64,000 bases of DNA from Paenibacillus plantarum. Its GTDB lineage: Bacteria > Bacillota > Bacilli > Paenibacillales > NBRC-103111. The first letter of the stretch is position 1. Every line of letters starts with the position of its first letter. The notes beneath the pieces are model-generated. The model did no database searches. It had not been told where the DNA came from and saw nothing but the letters and a program-made list of their open reading frames with translations. The stretch lies in NCBI RefSeq assembly GCF_013141695.1, contig NZ_WHNY01000072.1, positions 16,959 to 80,958 of the forward strand, in the 5' to 3' direction. Below are positions 27,323 to 36,159 of the stretch, piece by piece. A program made the translations under genes and the position numbers.

Positions 27323-27826
27323 ATGAAAAGAGGCACACCCCACATGTTCACTCGTCTTCGACTACAACTCTCTCCCCTATTCATCAAACTCATCCCCGGC
27401 ATCGGCGGCTTCCTCGCCATCCTGCTGTGCAGCTTGCTCGGCGACCTCTCCCGCACCTCGCTGCTGATGGCGCCCTTCGGCGCCTCCTGCGTCATCGCCT
27501 TCGCGCTCCCGCAGAGCCCGCTCGCGCAGCCGCGCAGCCTCATCGGCGGCCACGTGCTGAGCACGCTCGTCGGGCTCGTCGCCCTCACCGCGTTCGGCGT
27601 GCACGCGTGGAGCCTCGCCCTCGCGGTCGGCGCCGCCATCACGCTCATGCAGCTGACGCGCACGCTGCATCCGCCCGCAGGCGCCGACCCGCTGCTCGTG
27701 ATGCTCACCGGCGCCAGCTGGAGCTTCCTGCTCACGCCGGTGCTGCTCGGCGCAGCGCTGATCGTGCTCGTTGCCCTCGGGTATCACCGGGCAACACGCA
27801 CCTCCTATCCTACCACCTGGTGGTAG
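27323..27826 (+). CDS. HPP-family membrane protein
   Basis: The 167-residue protein has four to five hydrophobic segments and the family motif HPPAGADPLL near residue 116. It also has LLMAPFGASCVIAF near 47. HPP proteins are integral membrane proteins; some have been linked to nitrite transport. Substrate here is unknown. ATG 27323 or the ATG seven codons later (AGAGG upstream) may be the start. The central 350 bp is markedly GC-rich, with GCC/CTC/GCG codons unlike its neighbours. A hexanucleotide repeat follows the stop. It is divergent from a LysR gene. Confidence 0.8.
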   Translation: MKRGTPHMFTRLRLQLSPLFIKLIPGIGGFLAILLCSLLGDLSRTSLLMAPFGASCVIAFALPQSPLAQPRSLIGGHVLSTLVGLVALTAFGVHAWSLALAVGAAITLMQLTRTLHPPAGADPLLVMLTGASWSFLLTPVLLGAALIVLVALGYHRATRTSYPTTWW

Positions 27827-27832
27827 GAGCAC

Positions 27833-27885
27833 TGCACTTGCACTTGCACTTGCACTTGCACTTGCACTTGCACTTGCAATTCCAA
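27833..27885. repeat. Hexanucleotide tandem repeat (TTGCAC)n
   Basis: About eight to nine perfect or near-perfect copies of a 6-bp unit (CACTTG) follow the HPP stop codon. The array could vary in length by slippage. It lies in the gap between HPP and the cupredoxin gene. Confidence 0.92.
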
Positions 27886-27914
27886 TTCATGCGCTGACAA
27901 GCCCCCGCATAAGA

Positions 27915-27933
27915 TGTACAAGACCCTTGTACA
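27915..27933. promoter_or_regulatory. Perfect dyad before the cupredoxin gene, possible operator
   Basis: TGTACAAG, ACC, CTTGTACA forms an inverted repeat with 8-bp arms and 3-bp spacer. It directly abuts the AGGAGG ribosome site of the cupredoxin gene. It may be a repressor site or an mRNA hairpin that affects translation. Confidence 0.45.
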
Positions 27934-27946
27934 GGAGGCGGACCCT

Positions 27947-28393
27947 ATGTCCCGAGTATGGATTGTCAAACGCAAGCATTTCTATCAGCTAGCAGCCGCA
28001 CTTCTAATCCTTCTCATTGGATGGCTGTATGTGAATCGAGCAAGCATCCTGCCAACCTTCGCCGAACCCACGGCAGAACGCACCATACACATGGTTGTGG
28101 GGGAGTTCAAATCCACCACAGCTGATGGCAAAACCATCGAGGCTTACCGCTGGGACCCTGGCACCATTGCTGTTAAGAAAGGCGAGCATATCAAACTTAG
28201 CATCCTTGGCATCAATGGCGAGAGCCACCCCTTTTTCATCGAAGGACTCAATATCTCCGGTGAGATCAAAAAAGGCAAAGAAACCATCGTTCATTTTACC
28301 GCCAACCAAGCGGGGACGTATCGCCTCATCTGCATGACGCATACGGATATGGCGCATAATGGTCCAATGATCGGCTATATCGAGGTCTATTAA
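27947..28393 (+). CDS. Membrane-anchored cupredoxin-domain protein
   Basis: The 148-residue protein has an N-terminal membrane anchor (about 12-30) and a cupredoxin-like domain (about 45-148). Candidate copper ligands are H94 (ESHPFF), then C129, H132 and a Met or His in CMTHTDMAHNGPM. The spacing resembles COX2-type or plastocyanin-like folds. It faces outside the cell and may bind copper or carry electrons. The start is ATG 27947 because AGGAGG lies 8 nt upstream. The gap to the next gene (28394-28557) holds a weak inverted repeat (TTCTGATAT near 28413 and ATATCAGAA near 28474) before TTAAGG and eight Ts, perhaps a terminator. Confidence 0.78.
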   Translation: MSRVWIVKRKHFYQLAAALLILLIGWLYVNRASILPTFAEPTAERTIHMVVGEFKSTTADGKTIEAYRWDPGTIAVKKGEHIKLSILGINGESHPFFIEGLNISGEIKKGKETIVHFTANQAGTYRLICMTHTDMAHNGPMIGYIEVY

Positions 28394-28557
28394 ATGGCCT
28401 CACGGGTTCTGATATTATTCGAGCTTTACCTTAAGCTTCTTCTGCTTCTCGAAACGTCATCCACAGACGCCTCGATATCAGAAGTGGCATTAAGGTTTTT
28501 TTTCGTTTACACTGATGCCAAGCTCAAATGATTCCTTATGAAGAAGGTGCTTCCCCA

Positions 28558-29238
28558 GTGAAAACACATATACTCGTCGCCGATGACGATGCCCATATTC
28601 GCGAACTCATGCGCTTCCTTTTTTCCAAAGAAGGGTATGCGGTCTTTGAAGCAAGTGACGGTGAGCAAGCTTCGAGGCTGCTGGAAACCGAACAAATTCA
28701 TCTCGCCGTTGTCGATGTCATGATGCCGCTGCGTGACGGCTTGGAGCTATGCGCGGAAATCCGCGAGCATTACGATATTCCGATTCTTCTTGTGACAGCC
28801 AAAGGTGAGATTGAAGATAAAGAACGAGGCTTTGCTTCAGGCACCGATGATTACGTGGTCAAGCCGTTCGAGCCCAAGGAGCTCCTCTTCCGTACGCGTG
28901 CGTTATTGCGCCGATATCAGCTGGTTTCCTCGGAGATGATTACACTTGGTCAAACGGTCATCAACCGCAAAAGCTATGAAGTCACGATCGCAGGTGAAAC
29001 GCTGCTGCTGCCGCTCAAAGAATTCCAGCTGCTCGCCCAATTGGCGAGTCATCCAGGACGCATTTTCACGCGTGAGCAACTGATTCAAATGCTATGGGGC
29101 ACGGATTATGAGGGTGACAGCCGAACCATCGATGTTCATATCAAGCGACTGCGGGAGCGTTTTTATGAGAAAACAAGTGACTTTATGATTACGACGGTGA
29201 GAGGACTTGGTTACAAGCTTGAGGTGACGGAAGGATGA
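28558..29238 (+). CDS. OmpR-family response regulator
   Basis: The 226-residue protein has a receiver domain with ADDD at 8-11, phospho-acceptor D53 (VVDVMMP) and K in VVKPFEP near 101. A winged-helix DNA-binding domain ends RTIDVHIKRLRERF and TVRGLGYKLE. The start is GTG 28558 after AGAAGGTG; an upstream ATG in frame lacks a site. Its stop overlaps the sensor kinase start (ATGA), so the two are translationally coupled. The MMPL transporter that follows is the likely target. Confidence 0.93.
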   Translation: MKTHILVADDDAHIRELMRFLFSKEGYAVFEASDGEQASRLLETEQIHLAVVDVMMPLRDGLELCAEIREHYDIPILLVTAKGEIEDKERGFASGTDDYVVKPFEPKELLFRTRALLRRYQLVSSEMITLGQTVINRKSYEVTIAGETLLLPLKEFQLLAQLASHPGRIFTREQLIQMLWGTDYEGDSRTIDVHIKRLRERFYEKTSDFMITTVRGLGYKLEVTEG

Positions 29239-30614
29239 AAACATTATATTTTCGCATCGTTGTTACGTTTATTCTCATCGCGATGGTCAGTTCTGTGCTC
29301 GCTCTCTTTCTTTCGAATTGGTATTATCTAGCCAAGTTAAGGGATCAGAACGAGGAACAAATTTGGAAAATAACGACGGAGATTCGCACACTTTATGAAG
29401 AAGTGCCTCAGGTCGAGCCTGCGACATTCTTCACACATATTGCCAATATGGGATTCCAGCTTTATGTCGTGAATGAGCAGATGGCGGGGACCTTCTATGG
29501 AACGCCGTATAAGCATACGCAGTTGGATCCAGAGCAAATTCAGCGTGTTTTAGCGGGAGAAACGTACCGTGGGATGCTGCAGGAGCGTCATCTTCTGATG
29601 GTTATCGGCTATTTTGAAAATAGCCTGCGCAACAGTATCGGTGTTCCCGTTCAGGTACAAGGGAAAACGTATGCCTTGTTTGTACGGCCTAATCTGGAAC
29701 AGCAGATCGGCGGCGTGCGCGTCCTGATGGCTTTCCTGCTCGGACTTACCTTCCTATTCAGCATCGTTCTTATCATTATTTTCTCCCAATTCATCGTGAG
29801 GCCTGTCAAAAAATTACGAGAAGCTACGAAACGGATTGTTGGCGGCAGCTACGAAATGAAGATGGATGTTTCCCGTCAGGATGAAATCGGGGAGCTTGCG
29901 CGAGATTTTACCTTCATGGCGCAATCGCTAAAACAGGTAGAAGCTATGCGGCAGGAATTCGTGGGCAATGTCTCCCATGAAATCCAGTCTCCGTTAACTT
30001 CGATTCAGGGCTTCGCCCAATCCATACTGGATCAGACGACCTCCGAGGAGGAGAAGGAGCGCTATCTTCATATCATTTTAGACGAAAGCAAACGATTGTC
30101 CTCCCTCAGTAAACAACTGCTAACGCTAGCCTCATTAGATAAAGAGAGTCATGTAGTTAAGCGCACGATGTACCGACTGGATGAACAAATCCGCCAAATT
30201 CTCATTCATACGGAGTGGCAATGGTCGGAAAAGGAGCTCGACATCGAACTGGATCTACCGGAAACCGACGTCTCGGCTGATCACCAATTGCTGCATCAGG
30301 TTTGGCTGAACCTTATTACGAATGGCATCAAATACGCTCGTCCTCATGACATGTTACATATTGCGATTCAGTCATCAGAGACGGAGGTCACTGTCGTGGT
30401 GCGCGACACAGGGATTGGCATGTCAGAGTCAGAGCTGCCTCATATTTTCACCCGATTCTACAAAGCGGATCGCGCACGGAACCGCGCCAGCGCTGGCACG
30501 GGCCTTGGTTTATCTATTGTTCAGAAAATCATCGAGCTGCATGGTGGCAGCATTCATGTGCAGAGTGAGCTCGGTAAAGGGACTACGTTCACTGCCCACC
30601 TGCCCCGAATGTAA
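29235..30614 (+). CDS. Sensor histidine kinase
   Basis: The 459-residue kinase has two membrane helices (about 5-27 and 160-190) around an extracellular sensing region, then a HAMP linker. The HisKA box NVSHEIQSPLTSIQGF has the phospho-histidine near residue 248. The ATPase domain has NLITNGIKYA (N box), VRDTGIGM (G1) and AGTGLGLSIV (G2). It pairs with the OmpR regulator just upstream. Signal is unknown. Confidence 0.93.
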   Translation: MKTLYFRIVVTFILIAMVSSVLALFLSNWYYLAKLRDQNEEQIWKITTEIRTLYEEVPQVEPATFFTHIANMGFQLYVVNEQMAGTFYGTPYKHTQLDPEQIQRVLAGETYRGMLQERHLLMVIGYFENSLRNSIGVPVQVQGKTYALFVRPNLEQQIGGVRVLMAFLLGLTFLFSIVLIIIFSQFIVRPVKKLREATKRIVGGSYEMKMDVSRQDEIGELARDFTFMAQSLKQVEAMRQEFVGNVSHEIQSPLTSIQGFAQSILDQTTSEEEKERYLHIILDESKRLSSLSKQLLTLASLDKESHVVKRTMYRLDEQIRQILIHTEWQWSEKELDIELDLPETDVSADHQLLHQVWLNLITNGIKYARPHDMLHIAIQSSETEVTVVVRDTGIGMSESELPHIFTRFYKADRARNRASAGTGLGLSIVQKIIELHGGSIHVQSELGKGTTFTAHLPRM

Positions 30615-30688
30615 TCTTGCATTCATCATCCGTTCATATTCCTCTCCTACTATTTGAAGTAGATTTAGGAGAGGGGAATGAACCTGCC

Positions 30689-32884
30689 ATGAAACATGCA
30701 TTAACACGTCTTGCCCAGTTCGTTAGCAGTGCTAAAGGCGTCAAAATCGTACTCATTAGCTGGCTAGCTGCCATCCTTTTATTAAGTGCATTTGCGCCAT
30801 CTTCCAAAGAAGTCGCCCAAAGCGGCGGTGAAGGCAGCTTAGCTGGCCATACATTATCTGAAGAAGCTAAACAGTTATTACAAGAGGCCTATCCTTCCCC
30901 GGACGGCTTAACTGCCATCCTCGTGTTCCACTCCGAGCAAGCGATCACGACTGCTGAGCGAGGGGCTATAACTGGCATCAGTTCGTGGCTGGCTTCTGAT
31001 CAGAAACCGGCATACGTCACACGTTCTCTTCCTTTTCATCAAATGCCCGCGGCGCAACAAGAGCTGTTATTTTCTGCAGATCGTACAACGCTCTTGTTAA
31101 CGGTCTCCCTCCAAAAGGATCTGGCATCTGGTCCTGTTTACGATACACTTGAACAGATTCGTCATATGTCCGAGCAGCAAGGTCTGGGGGCTATGAAGCT
31201 TGACATCACAGGTCCTGCTGGCATTTCATCCGATACCATTATGCTCTTCAAAAAGGCCGATTTTGTGCTAATGCTCGCCACACTGGGGATCATTCTTATC
31301 ATTTTAATCATCATATACCGATCACCGCTGTTGGCTTTGTTACCCTTGGTTATCGCAGGCATGGTGTATGCAGTTGTCGATAGAGTCATAGGCTTAGCAG
31401 GCAAAATGGGCTGGATTTTCGTCGAGAAGCAATCCCTCTCCATCATGATGATCTTGCTTTTCGCTGTGCTGACCGATTACTGCTTGTTTATTATTGCGCG
31501 CTATCGTTCCGCCCTGCGGACAACGGATTCTAAGTACGATGCGATGTCGAAAGCTTTCTCCAACGTGGCTGAACCGATTTTCTTCAGCGGCGGCACCGTG
31601 CTCATTGCCATGCTCACGTTATTCGCTGCTGTATTCAAGCCCTATCATAACTTTGCGCCTGTCTTCTCCATCGCGATGGTGGTTATTTTGCTCGGTGGAC
31701 TGACGCTGATTCCTGCAATGTTTGCCTTGATTGGGCGAAAAGCTTTCTGGCCGTTTATTCCACGTACGGATGACGCGGTTCTTGTGAATGAAGAGCCTCG
31801 CGGCTTCTGGGCTTGGGTCAGTACTCGCGTTACCTCAAAGCCGCGGATAACCGCTCTTGTTCTCATTATCGTTTTGGTGGCACCTGCGTTATCTACACTA
31901 GGTATGCGCTACTCGTTTAATCTTATGAAATCCTTCCCTAGCGATATTTCTTCTAGACAAGGATTTGACACGTTGGAGGCGCAGTTCCCTCCTGGGCAAT
32001 TAGCGCCAGTTACTGTTCTTTTGGATTCGAAGAAAGAAATCGTTTGGGATGAGGCTTTTATTAGCAAAATGGATAAGCTAACTGGACTGATCCGTGGCTA
32101 TGAGGGGATTAGTTCTCTAACACCTGGGGTCAATCAAGCTGAGTTAACTCCTGGGAATGCCAATTTACCTAAGCATACGATGAAGTTCCAGCTGATTCTG
32201 ACAATGAATCCCTACGATCAAGCTGCGCTAGAAGTGATCTCTAGCTTACGCAAGGATAGCGATACCTTGCTTGGACAGAGTGGCTTCGAGGCTAGCCAGT
32301 TCACCCTGCATTACGCAGGCCAAACGGCGGAGCAACTTGATGTCCGTACCATGAATAAGCGGGATACGCTGGTTATTTTCTCACTCATTACCTTGTTGAT
32401 TACCGTTATGCTGATCTGGCAGGCCCGCTCCCTGCGATTGGCGCTTACCATGATGGCTACCATGCTGCTGTCCTACGCGGCTACGATGGGAGTGGTCTGG
32501 AGTGTGTTTCATTTCGGATTTGGACACGATGCCTTCAGCTACCGTCTGCCCGTGTACACATTTATCTTTCTCATCTCGTTAGGCGTAGACTATAACATTA
32601 TTTTGGTGTCTAGGGTGCATGAGGAAGCGCAGCGCCATCCTTGGCGAGAGGCTGTGCAACGCGGCGCGGCGTTAACGGGCGGCGTCATTTCTTCGGCCGG
32701 CATCGTGCTGGCGGCGACCTTCTGTGTCTTAATGACGCAGCCGTTGCAGGAGCTGCTGCTGTTTGGTTTCGCCATGGCGGCAGGTATTCTCATCGACACC
32801 TTCCTCGTTCGAGGCATGCTGCTTCCGGCGCTGATGACCCATATGGGGCCGCGTGAGGTGAGGCATTCTGTGGTGTTGGAGAAG
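30689..32884 (+). CDS. MMPL/RND-type membrane transporter (YdfJ-like)
   Basis: The product of about 731 residues has the duplicated RND layout: one helix, a large outside loop, then five helices, repeated. Typical parts are VLTDYCLFIIARYR and SLGVDYNIILVSRVHEEA, where acidic residues in the helices serve proton coupling. Bacillus YdfJ is of similar size and is controlled by a two-component pair, as here. The start is ATG 30689, after GGAGAGGGG; an earlier TTG start overlaps the kinase gene end. It probably exports lipids or toxic compounds; the cargo is unknown. Confidence 0.88.
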
Positions 32885-33054
32885 TAGTCCTGCATGTAAA
32901 CTGACACCATGCTGCATAACTGCCTGCGCTTATATCACTCCAAGCGAGCAACTCCTCTTCTGCCACGAACTTGGGCGCTGTAGGTGCTTGTCTCGAGTCG
33001 CTCTCCGCCCTCTCTGTGCATACACATAACAGAGAGAGGAGCGTCGATCCCTGT

Positions 33055-33372
33055 ATGGTGTATCAGAAACAAAGTGAACGACATAAACAGCAACTTCCCA
33101 ACGCTCGTGCCATTCGGAGAGCATGCAACAAGGAGCTATATCGAACAGTGAAGCGGCTCAAGATTTGGCTCACCCCAGAGCAACTCAAGTCCGCTGAAAC
33201 GATCTACGTGAAAAAAGTGATGCTGAATCTCCCCTTCATCGTCGAGAATGGCAGCAATCGTCGATTGCTCGCTGATTGGTTCGGCGAACACGTTGGCCCC
33301 GAGATCGCTCCTATATGGAACGTCGAGTTGGAAACCTTAAAAGAAGCATTTCGCGATGCGTTTGGTGGGTAG
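33055..33372 (+). CDS. Small hypothetical protein
   Basis: The 105-residue product begins MVYQKQSERHKQQLPN. It has a basic N-terminal half and an amphipathic C-terminal half (LTPEQLKSAETIYVKKVML, then NRRLLADWFGEHVGPEI). I do not recognise a named family with certainty; similar short proteins occur in Paenibacillus annotations. No membrane segment or signal is visible. The ATG at 33055 has AGAGGAG about 13 nt upstream, a little far. It stands alone between the MMPL gene and repeat DNA. Confidence 0.6.
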   Translation: MVYQKQSERHKQQLPNARAIRRACNKELYRTVKRLKIWLTPEQLKSAETIYVKKVMLNLPFIVENGSNRRLLADWFGEHVGPEIAPIWNVELETLKEAFRDAFGG

Positions 33373-33414
33373 CGCGATCCAGCGAAGCCAGTCGAACCAG
33401 TTCAACCATGCATG

Positions 33415-33440
33415 ATAAGAGCGGTAACCCGCTCTTATTT
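33415..33440 (+). terminator. Weak terminator-like hairpin
   Basis: ATAAGAGCGG and CCGCTCTTAT form a 10-bp stem with a short loop and a weak T tract, 45 bp after the small hypothetical gene. Confidence 0.45.
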
Positions 33441-33500
33441 GTGCTGTTGAAGCTTGGTTACCGCTCTGTGACGAGGGCCGAGCACTACCCGATCAGCTAA

Positions 33501-33688
33501 TAAATGGAAAAAGTACAGTTAATTCGGTAATTCCCCTCCATTATTTTGAAATAACTGGAAAATATGTAGTTAATTCCACCCTTTTTCAGCTAAACTGGCG
33601 GATACGTCAAAAATAACTACCGTTTTTCCATCTAATCGTAATTTTCACCCGCGAAGCGTGAAATTAGCTGTAGATTTTCCAGTTAGAC
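33501..33688. repeat. Four-dyad intergenic element, TGGAAAAT family, complete
   Basis: Unit anchors lie at 33505, 33556, 33618 and 33669: spacings of 51, 62 and 51 bp, identical to the copy at 26 kb. Units 1 and 2 read forward (TGGAAAAAGTACAGTTAATT, TGGAAAATATGTAGTTAATT); units 3 and 4 read as inverted forms (CGTTTTTCCATCTAA, TAGCTGTAGATTTTCCAG). It fills the gap between two convergent genes; no gene is seen in 33373-33752. Confidence 0.78.
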
Positions 33689-33752
33689 GTAGCGTCCAGC
33701 CCGGTGAGTTCAATATGCTCTTCTGAGAGGCAGGTTCTTATACGATCAAAAT

Positions 33753-33786
33753 AAAAAAGGCCGCGGGGACCATCATCCCCACGACC
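33753..33786 (-). terminator. Intrinsic terminator of melA
   Basis: On the minus strand GGTCGTGGGGA pairs with TCCCCGCGGCC (one mismatch), followed by six Ts. It lies right after the melA stop. Confidence 0.88.
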
Positions 33787-33793
33787 AAATTTC

Positions 33794-35092
33794 TTACTTA
33801 TACGCTGGCAACCACTTGCCATGAGCCTCAATCAACTCATCGCACATCGCGACGATATCGTCCATCGACAACTCAGCTGATGTATGTGGATCCAGCATTG
33901 CTGCGTGATAAATATGTTCACGCTTGCCTGTAATTGCCGCTTCAATCGTCAACAACTGCGTGTTGATATTCGTGCGGTTCAGCGCCGCCAGCTGTGGTGG
34001 CAGATCCCCTACATAAGTAGGTGTTACACCGTTACGGTCAACCAAACACGGCACTTCCACAACTGCTTCACGTGGTAAGTTCGTGATCAAGCCAGTATTC
34101 ATGACGTTCCCGCCGATTTTAAACGGAACATCCGTCTCAATCGCTTCGAAGATATACGAAGCATACTCATGTGAACGTACATGCGTCAAATTCGCATCGT
34201 TCACGAGGTCCTCACGCATTTGCTTCCAGCGGCTGATTTGATCAATACAACGACGCGGATACTCATCCAATGGAATATTGAAGCGATCCACGAGCTCTGG
34301 GTAATTCCGCTTGATGAAATACGGATGGTACTCCGCATTATGCTCAGAGGATTCCGTAATATAATGGCCGAATTTCAGCATCATTTCGTAGCGAACCATG
34401 TCTTTGTGTTTCTCTTTTTGCTTCTCAGCTGCACGTTTCTTAATCTCCGGATAGAGATCAACACCATCCTTGGTCACTTCAAGCAGCCATGCCATATGAT
34501 TGATCCCAGCGATTTTCGCTTTCACACCAGTTTGATCAATTTCCAAGTGTTTGAACAATTCCGGTACACACGTTTGCACGCTATGACACAAACCAACTGT
34601 GTTCACACCGCCATACGTGTTCATGACATTTGTCAAAACAGCCATCGGATTTGTGTAGTTAAGGAACAGCGCATCTGGGCACACTTCACGTATATCCGCA
34701 GCGAAATCCAGCATAACTGGAATCGTTCTCAAGTTTCTGAAAATACCGCCAATGCCAACCGTATCAGCAATCGTTTGACGCAAACCGTACTTTTTCGGAA
34801 TTTCAAAATCCGTAATCGTACATGGATCATAGCCACCTACTTGGATCGCATTTACTACGAATTTGGCACCGCTCAACGCTTCTTTACGGTCTGTATACGC
34901 TTTAATAATGGACGTACTTCCACTCGTTTTCTTGATGTTATTCAGCATATTAGCAGAATCTTGCAGCCGCTGATGATCAATATCAAAGAGAGCGATTTCA
35001 TAGCCTTGTAATGCGGGAGTAAGCAAACAATCACCGAGTACATTTTTTGCAAAAACCGTGCTACCTGCGCCTAAAAAAGTAATTTTGGACAT
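33794..35092 (-). CDS. melA: Alpha-galactosidase, glycoside hydrolase family 4
   Basis: GH4 enzymes cleave glycosides by an NAD+ and Mn2+ dependent oxidation-elimination route. The protein starts with a nucleotide-binding motif (ITFLGAGSTVFAKN). It shows the metal and catalytic residues in GLCHSVQ (Cys/His near 175) and GINHMAW (His near 203). Length with the ATG at 35092 is 432 residues, the usual size for MelA, and GGAGGAG lies 8 nt upstream. A divergent AraC regulator and a nearby sugar ABC transporter fit use of alpha-galactosides such as melibiose or raffinose. GH4 also has alpha-glucosidases and glucuronidases, so specificity is moderately sure. Confidence 0.9.
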   Translation of the reverse strand: MSKITFLGAGSTVFAKNVLGDCLLTPALQGYEIALFDIDHQRLQDSANMLNNIKKTSGSTSIIKAYTDRKEALSGAKFVVNAIQVGGYDPCTITDFEIPKKYGLRQTIADTVGIGGIFRNLRTIPVMLDFAADIREVCPDALFLNYTNPMAVLTNVMNTYGGVNTVGLCHSVQTCVPELFKHLEIDQTGVKAKIAGINHMAWLLEVTKDGVDLYPEIKKRAAEKQKEKHKDMVRYEMMLKFGHYITESSEHNAEYHPYFIKRNYPELVDRFNIPLDEYPRRCIDQISRWKQMREDLVNDANLTHVRSHEYASYIFEAIETDVPFKIGGNVMNTGLITNLPREAVVEVPCLVDRNGVTPTYVGDLPPQLAALNRTNINTQLLTIEAAITGKREHIYHAAMLDPHTSAELSMDDIVAMCDELIEAHGKWLPAYK

Positions 35093-35239
35093 GTGAGAAT
35101 CTCCTCCAATAGACAAACTATTATTATATCCTTACTATAGCGCAAGCTCGCTTTGAAAAATATGGATTGAAACAACTCCAATATGGACATTTGTAGTTTT
35201 TTAGATTACGCTCAGAGTAAAAGAAAAAGCGAGGCTCCT

Positions 35240-36103
35240 ATGAATCAAGATCATACTTACTTCGACATAAGCATCAATCCTTTACATAGCAATCCTGAAC
35301 TATCTGTCCTTTTCAGTGGCGAAGGCAAGCCTCACCCCCAGCACAAAATGGGACCAGCCGTTCACGATTATTACTTGATCCACACCGTTCTTTCGGGGAA
35401 AGGCACCTTCGAAATGGGGCAGCGTACCTACGCTTGCTCCACCGGGGACACGTTTATCATTTATCCTGGTGAGTTATTCTCATATACGGCAGATGCTGAT
35501 ACGCCCTGGCACTATGTCTGGGTTGCTTCCACAGGTCGCTCCGTCGATTCGCTGCTTTCACAAATCGGGGTCTCCCCGCAGCAAGCCGTGGTATCGGGCA
35601 ATGACCCGCGCACCATTCGTCACTTTTACCGACATCTGCGCGCCTGCTTCAGCCATACCTCTTTCCCTCAGTTAGAGGAGCTGGAAGCTGAAGGCTGGCT
35701 GCGCCTGCTTCTTCGTGAGCTTGGACGCGTGAACACGCACCATATTTCTGTCAAGCCAGTGGCTGAAACCGATATCCAACGCCAGATCGGACAAGCCGTC
35801 CGCTATTTAGAGCTGCAGTATACACAAGCGGTCTCCATTGAGCATCTCGCTCGCAGCTTGGGGTATCACCGTACCTATTTGTGCAAAATGTTCAAACAAT
35901 CCACCGGATTATCTCCGATGCAGTATTTATTCAACATCCGCATGGAACGGGCCAAGCAGCTACTGATGACAACCGCCATGACCATCGATCAGGTCGCCTC
36001 CTCCGTCGGCTTCAATGATGCATTATACTTCTCGAAGCAGTTCCACAAGTGGAGCGGTTCCGCACCTTCTGTGTATCGGAAAGAGCTTAGACAACTTTCC
36101 TAA
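35240..36103 (+). CDS. AraC-family regulator, probable activator of melA
   Basis: The 287-residue protein has an N-terminal cupin-like arm domain with VHDYYLIHTVLSGKGTF and GDTFIIYPGELFSYTAD. A C-terminal AraC domain (about 190-285) has IEHLARSLGYHRTYLCKMFKQ and the ending GSAPSVYRK. This resembles MsmR/RafR/MelR regulators of alpha-galactoside genes. The ATG at 35240 follows GCGAGG; upstream codons in frame lack a site. It is divergent from melA by 147 bp, the classic regulator-target layout. Confidence 0.88.
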   Translation: MNQDHTYFDISINPLHSNPELSVLFSGEGKPHPQHKMGPAVHDYYLIHTVLSGKGTFEMGQRTYACSTGDTFIIYPGELFSYTADADTPWHYVWVASTGRSVDSLLSQIGVSPQQAVVSGNDPRTIRHFYRHLRACFSHTSFPQLEELEAEGWLRLLLRELGRVNTHHISVKPVAETDIQRQIGQAVRYLELQYTQAVSIEHLARSLGYHRTYLCKMFKQSTGLSPMQYLFNIRMERAKQLLMTTAMTIDQVASSVGFNDALYFSKQFHKWSGSAPSVYRKELRQLS

Positions 36104-36117
36104 TATGCACCAACGCG

Positions 36118-36150
36118 AAAGAGCCTCCGCTACACCAGCGAAGGCTCTTC
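36118..36150. terminator. Bidirectional terminator
   Basis: AAGAGCCTCCGCTG-type arms pair with CAGCGAAGGCTCTT around a short loop, between the AraC gene and the convergent substrate-binding-protein gene. Confidence 0.75.
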
Positions 36151-36159
36151 CCACTTTCT

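Noticed and set aside
27377..27897. Two frames of about 150 codons overlapping the HPP gene, very rich in Arg/Ala/His or Glu/Gly
   Set aside because: They result from the GC-rich stretch and the hexanucleotide repeat; the HPP frame has the real motif and membrane pattern.
34181..35011. 276-codon open frame on the plus strand opposite melA
   Set aside because: It lies wholly antisense to a secure GH4 gene, has no ribosome site and shows no family motif; it is a shadow frame.
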